From NCBI GenBank assembly GCA_004352715.1, contig SCFE01000107.1:631420-695419 (forward strand): a stretch of 64,000 bases of DNA. The letters are read 5' to 3'. Origin of the DNA: Hofstenia miamia (taxonomy: Eukaryota; Xenacoelomorpha; Acoela). The notes under the pieces were generated by a model, which saw only the letters and a program-made list of their open reading frames with translations, did not search any database and was not told the DNA's origin. Both the position numbers and the translations under genes were made by a program. Positions 32,346 through 45,928 of this stretch are shown piece by piece (within the stretch, counting starts at the first letter, position 1; the number at the start of each line of letters is the position of its first letter).

Positions 32346-34425
32346 AAATGATACGTTCTGTGTACGTCGAGTGATTCTTTAGCACTCGAGGCTAAGCGAA
32401 AGATATCAGTTGCAAGGAATTAGTGACTAGTACATTATTAATTCGCAATTATCACAGTATTATAAACGATTAATGCTCTTTGCTGTATCCTTTATCCGAG
32501 TGCATGGATTGTAAATCAGCAACACGATCAATAACAACATTCTACCCTTTTAGTTTAATGCATGCTTATTGATTCTTTTAATTTGCTCTAGTTTTGGCTT
32601 ATGCTAAATACATCTCTGTAATACGATGCCCTTCAGCCACTGCTAAGCACCTGAAAATTACAATAATTCGTGAAATGTGATATCTTAAAAAAGAACACTG
32701 GTAATCTATATTTCGAAATTGGATCTACACGATAAACCATCATTAACTGACTTCATGAATGAAAAAGTAAATGTAAATCAGTGTTTCGCATAAGCTTGTT
32801 AACCGAATACTTTAGTTTACATATATGTTAACCTCGTATTAATTTGTATATATTTAGCTTGCCTTGATTAGTACTCTTAATATCTTTAACACAAAATCAA
32901 CTATAATGTAATTTACATTGCTTAATAAATGTCTAGGAGTATATATTATTACAAAACTAAGAGATATCTGTGATTTCCTTACCTAGATTACATCAATTAA
33001 ATGTTTACCAAAATAGTCTAAAAATAGACATTTAGAAATTTCATTGGAAACTCAAAATTTGGCAGAATGAAAGTACTGAAAAACATGATTTTTATAGACT
33101 TTAAGTAAGATATTAGACCTAATTTAGAATTTTTCTAAAAATTATGTAATCTTAAGTAATTATATATGAGAAAGTAAAAAAAGTATTTTATTCGTGATTA
33201 TCAAAAATTCAAGCAGTTTATTGCTTTCATGTGGAAGCATTCGCTATTAGCAAATAAATATTCCGGACTCTATGTCATAAATTCATTCAAAGTGGTTTGA
33301 ACAATGAATACGTACAAGTACTTTTCTTGAACGTTATTATTCATTTCTAATTCAAGACTACATTGGAAAGAATGGAATCTCTCATTTGTACACTTTTTAG
33401 CAAACATATATTATTCATGAACACTTGTAATACCAGCAGAGAGTTAAACGTCAGCATTTTCCAACAAGTTCAAATTCAGAGTATATTCATTGAATTTTTA
33501 GAAACACATAGATGCAAAAACTCTAATTGTGTAGTAATATAATACGACTCGAAAATGGAAAAAGCTTTTAAGTTAAGAAAATGATTTCTACATTCTGAAA
33601 AAATAGGAAATTGGTGTTATTAACTTCATGATATGACACTCAGTGCGCATCACATCATACATTAGTATTTCCATGCATTCATATTGATGTGGAAGCTAAA
33701 AATTTGTGGTTTAAAGGGGTTCCACTGCTTTAAGCAATTGTTTTAAACAAGGAGAAAGAAACATGCTTAAAACATCTTGAAGAAAACAGAAATGTCTTTA
33801 ATGTTTATTATTTCAAGTAAATGCTAATAGCCTGTCTACTTTGTACATGATGCGTTGTTCAAAAAGCTGCTACACAGGTGTTTTGTAAAACAAAATTGAA
33901 ATATATTGGACTCTGCATATTTGTATTGAATAAAATTTTGTCAATAATATCAAGTGCCGGTATATTTTAATATACTTCTATTTAGTAAAGAACTTTGTCA
34001 TATAGTGTCACACTATTAGTGTGTAAATATTAGGACCTGCTAGTTCTGGAAATTCGAGTCGAGTTCGAAGTACTCTAACTGATCTCGAGGTCCAAAAGCT
34101 CGACCCAACATTTCGAGGTACTCGAATTATAAGCCAACAGCCTTAGCTTCCCTCATTTAGTTTAACGTTGTGTTTATATAGGGTAGCGCAGTTATACATA
34201 GCTTACTCTAACTAGAAAATTAGGTCTAAATATTTTATATATTGCACATTTAAATACGTCTACCAGCACTATGTATGCTACGGAAAATCTACAAATTCGG
34301 GTCAGATTCTGGTACAAAGTTTAGATGGAATATTAAAAAATACAGATGTTAATCACCGCTTGATTTGAGTAAATATTCCGATTTTTACTACATGTTGTCA
34401 CTCTCTATTTACTACTAATACCCCA

Positions 34426-34426
<1 letters not shown>

Positions 34427-34463
<37 letters not shown>
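34427..34463. repeat. (TA)n microsatellite
   Basis: About 18 TA units. Confidence 0.95.
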
Positions 34464-34466
<3 letters not shown>

Positions 34467-35602
34467 GTCTATTCCTAAATAATGTTTTTGGAAAATTTGC
34501 GAAAGCTTGGGGTCCCAAACTTGGAGAAATTATAAAAAATGCTTAAAGAATACCGAAGAAAAGTACTAAACGTAAAAAATGTCATGCCCTCTCCATTTTG
34601 GGATTTTATAGTAATTCTATGCTGACGTATTTTATAAACAATACCCATTTTTGAATGTAATTTAATGAAATTGAAGCAAATTTACTAGATGTTTAAGTAT
34701 ATTAGTGCTTTGATGCTGATTTTGCTATATCTTGCATGTGCTTAATAGCCATCTGAGATGCTTGAAGTTACCTAAAACATCGATATACCAACACATTGTA
34801 AACTCCAAAAACGTTTTAAGTATTCTTTTGCTTTTGGATAAAACACTTGTGCGTTATAAAGCTCTAGATAGATGCTAGTATCAACGATTTGACTTAAAAC
34901 AAAGCAGAGACCCAGGTATTAGCGATTAATCACAAAATTTGTCAAACCAATTATCTGCTAATGGAAAATTATAGTCCTGGGAGCCGCAAAAAATGTGTCT
35001 TTATCTTGAAGCTTAGCTTTTTTCTAATTGAAAAGTTTTTCTGACAAGTTTGTGTGTTAGGTATCCAATTCTCCCAGTCAGTTGAAGCCGGTGAAGATCA
35101 TTTGTAAAATACATGCGTGTTGTTCGTATAGCATGTCTTCGAGTGTCATTATAAAATCATTTTTATCAATTGTTCAGCCTTACAGTAATTTTTGCTCTTG
35201 GTAATGAAGAGAAAGCAATATGCTTCTTTAGAATAAAAATTCATCAACAATAACACAATGCAACTTATTTTAAGCTCCATGCTAAATAAGCCATAAATTT
35301 ACCAATAATATTTGTGGCTGTAGGAAGTTTTTAAAATTAATTTTATGGTCTTTCGTGATTGTTTAGATGCAGTCCTAGAAAATTTTGAGTGGCTTGCGGT
35401 TCACTTATTTTTAACTACTGCAAAAGTATTATTTGCAATTTATGCAAGATCGAATCATATATTTCCAAAGTACAAAAAGATCCCAAAAATGAATTTGATG
35501 TAGTTTTCAGAACTTGTCCATGGTGCAAAACTAAGGCAACATATACAATTCTTGGATTTCCTAAAACACAAATTATTTAATGCCCGATATATGTGCATGT
35601 AT

Positions 35603-35603
35603 G

Positions 35604-35670
<67 letters not shown>
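35603..35670. repeat. (TA)n microsatellite
   Basis: About 34 TA units with TATG variants at its left edge. Confidence 0.95.
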
Positions 35671-35672
<2 letters not shown>

Positions 35673-36349
35673 AAAGAGACCAATAATTCCTCTAAGTAAA
35701 CCCAAAAATGATTTTTTTGAATGAATTCCCAAATCTGTAATCTTCAAAATTTGTTGAAATAAGAGTTAATAAATGTAGTCAGCCTAAACAATGATGTAAT
35801 TCGGTGTCAAAGCTGAAGTAATTTTGAAAAAATATATTCATGTGAATTGAGCACTAATTGAATGAGTAGATGCATTATATAGAAGCCACTAATGACATCC
35901 AAAAATCGTGAATTATATGTCTTTTCTTAAAATCATTTCCTAAATTCGGTGCTTTTGGCATAGCATTGCTTGGTCAATTACTGGAAATTATATTACCAAA
36001 TCAAAGCATATCATTGGATTGTCAGAGAATCAATTTTTTAATATAATGCTCTTTCCAACAAGAGAAATTTTAAAAATCTGTGTTGAAGTATTAAAAAATA
36101 TTAAAATTTTAAAACAAACAAAAAATGCAATAAGCAACTTCGATTTTGGAGAGGAATTGTGAACTATTTTTCTTACCACTTTCTTAACACTAGATAAAAA
36201 TAGTTGACAATACAACACTCTTCCGAACGGCCAAACGTTAGCTTTAAGTAACGTAAATACTTTCCAATTCTGTTTTTGTTACTTTTCATTTGTAATATCT
36301 ATTAAGACTATAAACTACGACATTTAACTGTTTTGAATCGATACGATAC

Positions 36350-36545
36350 AGTAAGTAGGGTTCGGCGGGACCATTTGGTCGAATGGGACTTACTGGGACT
36401 AAATATTTCAGTGAGACTGGTAACATATGTTAAGAAACTGGGCCCATGTATTTTAGAATTGTTTTTGCATTTTTGGCGATATTTGGACCATTTGCGAACA
36501 TGGGACCAAAGACTGGGACCTAATTCAATGGGATTACTTGGGAAT
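36350..36545. repeat. GGGAC-rich patch, probable hAT-like subterminal region
   Basis: Begins gtagggttcggcgggacc. GGGAC or GGACC words then recur about eight times within 200 bases. Clustered short repeats next to an AGGGTT-type end are typical of hAT elements (family knowledge). The 130-codon frame that crosses it (36333-36725) is a by-product. Confidence 0.35.
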
Positions 36546-36729
36546 GGTCAATATAAATCTGGACAAGCACATAATTTGGGAAGGAATTTGTGTAATTTCA
36601 ATCAGTTATGTTACATGAAGGAGGGTTTTGATTTATTTTTCTGTAGAAAATCGAATAAAGTTGACACATTGCAGCAAATTTGTAGTCGCATACATACTTC
36701 CAACATTTGTTGTACTCGTAATTAAAACT

Positions 36730-39700
36730 CCAAAGTTGTCCAAAAATAGAGGCAATTCAATTTTTAAAATTTGATTAGTTACCTAATTGATATTCAAAAA
36801 GTTAGGCAGAAATTTGCAAGAGAGCATAATATGTACTTTACCACTGCCATTTGTCTATAAACAAATGTAAACATCGCAGAGAACCATGCATGCTACTGCT
36901 AAAGTATATATTTTATAAATTAAAGCACTTGATTTTAAGCCAGCTTCGTTAAAAAGATGTTGAAATACAGATATATTTTGAAAAAATCAAGAATAAGATA
37001 CTGACACAGTTGCCATTAATTTTATATCTCCAAAATATGATGTTTCCCATAAACCACACTTTATAATTAATTATAAAATCCATTCTATGGCTTCTTTTAT
37101 GTTTTGAAAAAGCTTTTAATAATTATTTTTGCAAACCAAAAATATTGAGGGAGCTTGAAGATCCCTAGTCATGAATATCCAATAAGTGAATGATATGGAA
37201 TATTGTTTTTGTTCGTAGAATTTTAAAATTATTGTTATAGCGAAATACATCTCCAATTTAAATAGGAGATTTTATCATTGGAAAATATAGACACGATATA
37301 TTATCTGTTAATATTTAAATCTATTTATAGATTGAGAATATCTTAGAAATCGGTGATCAATAATATTGGTAATAAGAAGGAAAGACAAGTAAAGCAATGT
37401 AATGAAACGCAAAAGTGTCAATTATCGTGTTCTGCCAAGAAATATTTGGTTGACGAAAGTTTGGTTTGGTAATTTGGAAAGTGTTAAATTTCCTTATCGG
37501 CATTAGACTGTGAAGAGATTTCGGCGGAAACGGTGAATAGAATTCATCTTTTAATAATAATAGCTGGAAATTTGTAATTTACGTGATTCAATTAAATCAA
37601 GTAGAGATCGGCGCCATTTTAATGGGAGCTAAAGAACAGTCAATGGCGCGAGATGTAATTTGTCGTGATGCAAACCGCGGTGTCCAATAAAAATTAAAAA
37701 GCATAAACAATGATTTAAAATAGTTTGACAAATTTGATTACACAGTTGTTTGGGACGCTAACTGCGCGTAGAAGAGGTTTACGGAGTGGCTCATCTAATG
37801 CAACGTGGCACTTAAATGGACCAGTTCATCTCGTCGCGCTTATAACTTAATTATTGCTGTAATTTTTTCGAGAAGGCTTTTAGTAATCAATTAATTGAAG
37901 CCGTTCAAAGATTCTCTGAAGACTGGCAATAAAAACATCAATTAAAAAACACTAATAAATGTTTTATAAATATAACACTTTTTAATAACACCGAATTCAA
38001 AGATATATGTGCTTCATCAAATAATTTTTCCATATTTTTCATAAAAATAAGAAAGCTGTTTAAATTAAATTAAATTTGCGTAATAGCAACAGAAATTCAT
38101 TAGCCATCAAGTTAACGCAAACAAGGATGTAGTCTAAAGATACTTGGTACGCTATTTGTAATATTAAATCCATCTTAATGAACTTACAAAAATTATTTCT
38201 CACACTTGCGAGAATGAACCGCTTATTTGCACCTTGGTCATTGAAATGTCTTGCTACCTAATTAATAGAAGCATTACACTATTTCGTAGTATATTTACTG
38301 ATACTTTATATTTAATGTTGTACACATACATTTCCAGTCGTATTCTATAATCATGGCAACTAAATTTTTAAAATGCATTTAAATTATTGACCCTCAATGC
38401 TTATTGGCTGATGAAACAATTTTCAAAAATTGCTTCAAGAAGAGTGGGGGAATAAACCTATCATTAATTTAAAGTATCGTTGATGTGACACTGGTGCAGA
38501 CGAGTACTTAGCTTATCAACCTCACCACTTAAATCTGGTCTCATGAGACCGCGCCCCAAGGTGTTCTCTATCTACTTGATTCAACATCCCAACTGTCCTA
38601 CATTTGTTTAAGATGCATCAATAATTATTTTAATGCAGAAAACTAACATCATACAAAACACAAATCATTCACTTACAAACCACAAAATCGCAGTTTGCAG
38701 TTTGCTAAATAATCAATTTTCGAAATATATTAAAGTTTTATCGCCACTGTAAAACTATTCTTATCGTAACATCAGTACTGGTTGTTAGCGGCCAGTTTTC
38801 TCATGTTTGTAAATATGTTAATAGCTAAATTGTATATAAGATGATACTTTTATTGTAAATAGATAACAGTTTTTAGTAATTTTTAACTGAAAAGTCGGAC
38901 TGGTGTTAGCCCCACTGATATCACGTTATCTACATTAGAATTAACTACATCTGAGCAGCAACCGTGCTTGTTTTTTGGAAGAACAGTCCGGCACGGCGCG
39001 ACACATTGCAATGTTTTTCTAAAATATTATTTTGAAATGTGGTCACTTGCAGTTTTGCATTTGTTGCCTTTGCCATAATGCTGTCTATCCCCGCTTTGCG
39101 GGGTCTGGTGCTCGCCCACTCGGTGGAACTTTTTGGAGAACGGGCAGGCCAACTAAGCTACCCTATTGAGTAAAGAAGGCTACTGAAGAAACACACCATG
39201 CACAAAACTCCTAGTATGTATTTGTGTTCCTCGAGTTACTTCTTATGGCACCTATTCGATATTTTCACCGCCCTTGTACATGGAGAACCTCGATTATGGT
39301 TCTTTAATTTATCTGTGTTAATACACTTGGAAAAAAATACTGCAAAAAATCGAACAATAGCAATAACTAACAATTATTGTATAAAATATGTACTTACGCA
39401 AGAATGCATTACATTTAATATTTGAATTTTAATGTGCTGTTATTACTGTAATTCATTTATTTTTAATCTACACAGCAGAGTCCTGTGGTAAAGAAAAATT
39501 ATCACACACCGTACACTACGACAAACACCGCAAAAATAAGGGTAATAAGCTAATATATTATCGATGGCCTGCCGAGGACTTCTATTTGCTTTCACTCATT
39601 TATTCGTTTAAAAATATGTTCACTTGATATTTATAAGTGAGGCCAACCAACGTTAAAGAAACGTATTGTGCGGACCACAATCAGAAATTTTGTCCATCCC

Positions 39701-40595
39701 TACTTTACAGACTATTGAAAACATATATATACAAATCTTTTGAAATCAAACAATTTTTTTTCAAGCGATGTATGTCGGCATTCAAATGTAAGATATTAGA
39801 TTATAAAAACTTGGTAAATACAGCATATAAAAGCTAGTTCTTAAAACAGAAATATTTTAATAACTGTCAACGTCATAGCCCTTAGTTGACATGAGCAGTT
39901 AGTAATTTTCAGGTCTAAAACACAGTGCAACATCATACGCATCACGGCGCCAATTTTTTTATTCAAAAAATATCACGAAGTTAATTTCCAATATTGGTAG
40001 ATTAATCCTAAGATTTATAATCTCCCGCAGGCACCACAGCAACAGTTCAATATTTGAAATCAAATTGTAATGGCTGAGGTTCAATATCATATCGCCTAGC
40101 TAAGGGTCCCCTTATATAAATTATATTATACATTCATTTGGATTGTTTTGTAAACGGGACCAAACTGAAATTCAAACCTACATTTTCGTGAGATGAGTCT
40201 CAAGCGGGCTGATCTTGAAAAAAATTCCATGATTTTTATGAATGTTTGTTGGTGTGAATCTTTATTGATTTTTTTAGAAATATAAGAAACTGACCATTGG
40301 TGATTATTATAAAACTAGAAAGAAGAAAAAGTAATTTGTTAAATTTCATAGTCAATTTAAAACGTGTTTAAAAACTTTGTAATGTATCAATCATGGTACA
40401 GAGCCCTTATTATCATCGCTGTGACCTCTCCTGCCGTGCAAGTGAAAATTTCAATCGCCATAGCACCATAATGAGGCTCTACCATACATGACTTGTATAG
40501 ACTTCATAGACCGCAGTAAACAAACTAGTATCTATAAACTGGATTGAATACAAGGTGCCTCTCACTAAATTAAGAGTTTCAGTCATATATTTATT
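36730..40595. other. Non-coding, with possible regulatory and repeat patches
   Basis: No gene seen. Patches worth naming: 37490-37930 (see findings), a palindrome ggtctcatgagacc at about 38536, a CCCCGC-TTT-GCGGGG hairpin at 39089-39103 within a locally GC-rich stretch, and a dispersed repeat at about 39930-40080 shared with 27820-27970. Confidence 0.4.
39089..39103. other. GC-rich hairpin
   Basis: Perfect 6-bp stem CCCCGC/GCGGGG around TTT, in a GC-rich stretch 39085-39150 that stands out from the AT-rich background. Function unknown. Confidence 0.5.
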
Positions 40596-40599
40596 CAAT

Positions 40600-41108
40600 A
40601 AATTTGGTGCACGGCACGGCCGGTTAAGTAAAGCCATAAATTGGGTTCGACCTAGTGAGACTTCTAACGATGAACTAGATGCATATCTAAAAATGTGTGA
40701 ACAAGAGATTCGGTTAATATATTATGAAAATAATCCACTCGAGTTTTAAAAGAAATTGCAGACTGAGTTTCCGATTTAATGTTGCATTGAGGAGAGTGAG
40801 CGTCACTTTAGTATAAGTAGTAATGTAGTAAAATACTAGTGCTCTTTATTGGACTGTGATACTGTTGAAAAAATCAATGACCAGGTAAACATTAGATAAG
40901 CTGGATAATCTTACAGTTTGTTTATGCTGGATAAAACGTTTTCAAAATAGCAATCTAATAACACCAAAATAACTTAGTGAAGAAAATATCAATCTTCACT
41001 CATTCACCTAATTAATTTGTGTTTCTAAACCTACAAAAATCGGCCTGCTAAAAAATTTTCTAACCGGCTGTGGGCCCGGCTGGAAAATATGCAGCCGGAT
41101 CCAACTCT
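40600..41108 (+). mobile_element. hAT transposon relic, 3' end
   Basis: The frame to 40749 reads NDELDAYLK and ENNPLEF, the start of the hAT dimerisation region. After breaks the next pieces include EESERHFSISSNVVK, the ER-F-S block of the same domain, to about 40880. The sequence then ends at about 41108 in ggatccaactctg, whose reverse complement CAGAGTTGGATCC is a hAT-type terminal repeat. The 5' end was not found, so the element is truncated or too diverged. Confidence 0.5.
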
Positions 41109-42967
41109 GCTTTGTCCTCTTTCAGTCATTCTTAGATGAGGGTCCTGCACTCCTCGTTTCGAATTTTTGAAAGTACTCAAGCTTGAAGTACTACTAATTT
41201 CAACCTCCATTAATTAATCCAATTAAAACACTCAATCAAAAAAACAAGTTTCAAAGTTGAAATAATTTTTTAAGGAGCTAAAAGCCTCGATTAGTAAGAA
41301 ACTAGGATGTGACCTTAGAATATATTACTAGAAAAGTAATAGTAACCTAAGGGCTTTAGATAAAATTATATGGAAAAATACTTTTATCCTAAAAATACTA
41401 AACTAATGCAAGATGAAATATCGGTGTGGATCAGTGACCCTATTCACTCTGATATGTGACACCGTATTCTGCCAAAGCCTTAACCCACTTGACTCATGAA
41501 CAACCCTGCTTGTATCTCAGCTTTCAACTATATTATAGTGTTTCATGCAGTCGTAGATGACACAAAAAATTTCAATTTACCGATTTAATGTATATGATTA
41601 GCAACAAACTATTAGTATCCGCTTCAAATATTCAAGCGTTGCTTGGTCTATAAATATAAGATGATATTTAACTTAATAACCAGAATATATGTACTATATT
41701 TTGAATCCATGAGACAATGATATACATGTAGTTTCATATTTAATTAAATTGATGTTGTTCAATAGCTAAAATAATACGTATATTAATAATTTTCATTAAT
41801 ATTTTTTTAGAACTTAGACGATAGTATTCATGTGGGAGTGATTTTCACAATAGAGTAACAATCCTTGTATTAAATTAATATTTATTAACTAAGTGCATTG
41901 GTCAATAAAAATGTACATGCATCTGAATTCCACGTAATTCTCGAACTTCATTCATTAAGATACACCATAATATTTTAGACCAGCTCTTACAATCACGAAA
42001 AATATTTTTTTCTATAATGCAAATTTATTTGTATTACATTTGTCGACTATTATGTTTTGCAGAACCTTGGAAACCCTGTGACTAGTACTTTGACATCAAT
42101 CAAAACATAAGAATTTCACAGATGGTAATCTTTTCTTCTTGCATCAGATCCATACATTAATTTACTTTGCTATATTAACCGCTTATTTCAAGGTTATAAA
42201 AAATTGCACCTTCATTAAGTGAACATGTTTTCACATTGCATTCTTAGTAGCAACATTAATTGTTGTGCTTGTCGTTAGAGCTGTATAATATGATACCTGT
42301 TCTATGAATGGAATTTTCCTTCACCCTATTCGACCTGGGATTTTTTGGACTCCTCAGACCTGGGAAGGGAGGATTTCCACCCCTCCTATCTAACTCTTGC
42401 TTGGATTAAAATATTAAAATGAAACTTTGCATAAATATTCTTAATATAACGATTATCAATTTGAAATATTCAGAAATTTAGTGCTACCATTATTACTGAT
42501 GACATCATTCAATTTTTCGAAATACATGAAATATTGGTGGGAAAATACGAAATTCATTAGAATTCACTGCAAATATATTTTGTTTGGTAATCTTACATAC
42601 TTTTTTTCATACTAACAATAATAATAATAAGTTTTTGCTAAAATTTGAAAACTATTATATATATATATAAAAATATATATATATACAACCTTGTTGAATA
42701 GCAATGCCATACCTAAAATGAGTAATAATATTTAGAAAATTTTAATTAGAGTGTTAGGATCGCCAATGAAAGGTTAGCAATACACAATACACCAAATCTC
42801 TTTAATAAAATTTCAAGATTTTTTAGTACGGTAATACTCAAAAGTTTGATAAAAGGAGGGGGAGGGATGGTTAAGCGGATGTTATGCTATGGGCTTTTGC
42901 GCTAGAGCAACAGACATAAGTTAGATGCCTCTGTGTAGCATCTGTTCCCGCGTGAGATAACTGCAAG
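41109..42967. other. Non-coding, no gene seen
   Basis: AT-rich. It holds a TCGAATTT/AGTACTC patch at 41131-41200 resembling 34033-34130, a pair of gacctggga words at about 42330-42370, and a TA stretch at 42655-42686. Confidence 0.4.
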
Positions 42968-43091
42968 ATAATTACTAGGGCAACCCAACTCCGCCCTTTT
43001 AAATCCCCGAATTCCGCCCATATCCCGCCACCCTTTTGACCGTATTACGTCCTTATTCCGCCTATATAAAAAAGTGTTCAACGTCAACAAT

Positions 43092-44557
43092 TTATTCCAG
43101 ATGAGTGTTACAAAAACAACAAATATAGAATTTGACGTTATCCGGGCAAAAATTTCTATCCTTCGCGAGGAGCTTGCCCAATTTACTGAAAGTTCTTTCC
43201 ACCTGAGCTGAAGTCGGCGTAGCATTCTTCAGCTTGAATATTTTTGCAGTGTTAAGATGTGACGAGCTTTCCAATATTTTTTGATATCGCTCATTCTTGA
43301 AAAACGGTCTTCCAGATATTTTCGAATTTCGTCATCTGTATCCAAAGATTGCACTAGAGCATGAATTTCTCTAATTGCCTCTTCGATAGTTGTATTTTCA
43401 CCCTCTGTTTTTTCGATTGTTTTCACTATTTGCATGTATCGCATAACTTCAATAAGATTCAATGTTAGACTAGGGTTTCGAATAGCATTTTGAGATCTTT
43501 TTGCAAGCAAATTTGAAGAGTCCCAAGTTTCAATAATTTCGGATATTTCATGAAAATGCTCCGCATAATATTCTGCAGCTTGTAACCAAGATCCCCATCG
43601 TGTTACAATAACACTAGGAGGGACGGCAATCTGCTTTTCCCTGAATTGATCGCGTCGTCTCCTGTTCTTGACGGTTGCCAGTTTGGCCCGCGATATCAGT
43701 TCATCAACATGGGGAAACTTCGCTCGCACTAACTCCGCGACATTATGTAACAAATGGGCAAGACATGGCGTATGGTGTATATTAGGATAAAACTTCTTCA
43801 AATAATTAGCAGANNNNNNNNNNNNNNNNNNNNNNNNNNNNNNNNNNNNNNNNNNNNNNNNNNNNNNNNNNNNNNNNNNNNNNNNNNNNNNNNNNNNNNN
43901 NNNNNNNNNNNNNNNNNNNNNNNNNNNNNNNNNNNNNNNNNNNNNNNNNNNNNNNNNNNNNNNNNNNNNNNNNNNNNNNNNNNNNNNNNNNNNNNNNNNN
44001 NNNNNNNNNNNNNNNNNNNNNNNNNNNNNNNNNNNNNNNNNNNNNNNNNNNNNNNNNNNNNNNNNNNNNNNNNNNNNNNNNNNNNNNNNNNNNNNNNNNN
44101 NNNNNNNNNNNNNNNNNNNNNNNNNNNNNNNNNNNNNNNNNNNNNNNNNNNNNNNNNNNNNNNNNNNNNNNNNNNNNNNNNNNNNNNNNNNNNNNNNNNN
44201 NNNNNNNNNNNNNNNNNNNNNNNNNNNNNNNNNNNNNNNNNNNNNNNNNNNNNNNNNNNNNNNNNNNNNNNNNNNNNNNNNNNNNNNNNNNNNNNNNNNN
44301 NNNNNNNNNNNNNNNNNNNGAACATACCGTTTGAGGCGGTCCATCGCCGTTGTAAACTGTAACGCTGGTAAAGTAGGAATAAGACGTTTATGTTTTATTG
44401 ATTCTCGGTGGTCATTAACTCGAGTCACCTTCGCGCAATTAACATCAGTCTTGCATAATTTGCAAAAAAGCGTACTTCCTTTCCTTGAGAATTCAAGGGG
44501 ATATTTACGCACATACGATTCCGCCTTTTCAAGGTTACTAAGCGAGGAAGGAGGCAT
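43092..44557 (-). pseudogene. hAT transposase, gap and frameshift
   Basis: Starts at ATG 44557. The N-terminus has a zinc-finger-like FCKLCKTDVNC...DHRESIKH block as in hAT/CGBP1-type proteins. The N gap (43814-44319) removes about 169 codons. The frame resumes with CLAHLLHNVAEL and VPPSVIVTRWGSWLQAA, the conserved TRWGSW-type block, and reads to a stop at 43229. The C-terminal dimerisation block, ATPTSAQVERTFSKLGKLLA, lies in another phase (43274-43092), so a frameshift occurs near 43260. The protein would cut and move the element. As written it is not functional, although the element's ends are well preserved. Confidence 0.85.
43814..44319. other. Assembly gap, 506 N
   Basis: A gap of estimated size inside the hAT transposase gene. 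Confidence 0.99.
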
Positions 44558-44889
44558 CACTGCCCCTGTTCTGATGTATTGTTAAATGCGCCAATTAATA
44601 TTCGCACCGCATTGCGTTTTGATGTTTGCTTTAAGCCAATAAAAGCACGTTTCACCAACACGCCATAGCAATATGGCGCAACGCTGCACTCTATCTAGTG
44701 TAAATGAGAGCAAATATTATGAAAATGCATGTTTCTTGCTCCTTTCCACCCCCATCCACCGACATGACCCCCAATTTAGAAATTCGGCCCTTTTCGCCCA
44801 CGATAGGGGCTATCGTCCTTTGGATTGCCCTAATAATTACTCTCGGAGCATGTGGCGGGGGATGAGTTCATGGTATGCAATTCCAAAGA

Positions 44890-45928
44890 GCACATAGTTC
44901 ATTTCCCCCGGGACAAGCCCATTGTGTAACCATCGACTTTAATCATACATTCTATATAGTTTATACGTTAATGACATGTGTAAATTTACAAACTGCAACT
45001 TGTTTCAATATGCTGATGATACCTCTATTCTATTTTTAGTAGTCATAAATCGATTGATACAGCTCTAAAAACTATTGAATTAAATTATATTAAGTTGTGG
45101 GTATTTTAGTATACATAAATTGACCCTTAACGTAAAGAAGACAGAATTTTGCATAATGCAACATTCTAGTAAAGCTCTAAATACAATAAATTACACTCTT
45201 AATATAAATAATGATTGCGTTAAGGTTGTTGACACTTTTAGATATTTAGGAGTTACTTTTGATTTAAAGTTACAATTCAAAGCACAAATAAATGTCATAG
45301 TGAAAAGGTTGGCTATGGGCATCAAAAGCATTTCATACATTGTAGACCAATTTCCTTCCACTGCAAAACAAAATGTTTCATGCATATTTGTGCTATTCAC
45401 AAATATAAATGATTCCCTTTTAAAAAAAGCTTGAAACCCAGTTTAAATGGGCTCTGAAAGTGTGTCAAAAAACTCTATCAAAACGAAAGATTAAATTACT
45501 GCAACTACCCTTCTCCCAAGACAGCTAATCACTTTTAATAATTTAGTACACTTCTTTAAGATAATGAATTACCGCTTTACAATTTAATCAAGTTTCCGAA
45601 ACTTTAACGTCAATATCGGAGAGATGGAAAAAATTTGCTTGCATTAAATTTCATAAAAATATTTTGAAACGTTCATTTATTAATAGCGCTATCAGCTACT
45701 GGAACATTGTTCCAAAAGTCATTAAAAATAAGAATAATTTTAAGTCTTTTAAAGAGCAGTTAAAAAATATTATAATAGTGATTACACTATTTCACGTAAC
45801 TAATTACATTGTAATAATGCCGCAACCTACGCATGCTTAATTCATTTTGTATTTTATGCCGCTATTTATCATCAGTTCTGCAATTGTCCAACACTTATTT
45901 AATAAAGACTTTCTTATTCTTCTTCTTA
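44890..45928 (+). mobile_element. LINE relic, 3' part of reverse transcriptase and tail
   Basis: Starts within the palm: PGTS (about 44905), LYVNDM and FQYADDTS with the catalytic YADD (about 45010). The frame 45120-45434 then shows NVKKTEFCIM and FRYLGVTFD, followed by the C-terminal SYWNIVPKVIK (about 45700). The 3' end at about 45895-45928 is AATAAAG followed by repeated TTCTT units. Stops and shifts throughout show a dead copy. The 3' tail matches that of the LINE at 58080-59430. Confidence 0.75.

Larger units (their letters stand above)
32346..36320. other. Non-coding region upstream of NK3
   Basis: No gene seen. It holds two TA microsatellites (listed separately) and, at about 34033-34130, a patch with repeated TCGAG/CTCGA words and a start cctgctag like a worn transposon terminus, related to a patch at 41131-41200. 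The small frame at 35389-35580 has no family resemblance. Confidence 0.4.
42968..44840 (-). mobile_element. hAT transposon with 8-bp target-site duplication
   Basis: The element is 42976-44832. Its left end reads TAGGGCAACCCAA and its right end, reversed, TAGGGCAATCCAA (12 of 13 match). It is flanked on both sides by ATAATTAC (42968-42975 and 44833-44840), the 8-bp duplication expected of hAT insertions. The single transposase gene runs on the minus strand. A 506-N gap interrupts the middle. Confidence 0.9.

Noticed and set aside
36333-36725. Plus-strand frame of 130 codons
   Set aside because: Coincides with the GGGAC-rich repeated patch and shows no protein family signal.
43754-44585. Plus-strand frames across or beside the hAT gap
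   Set aside because: Made mostly of N or antisense to the transposase.
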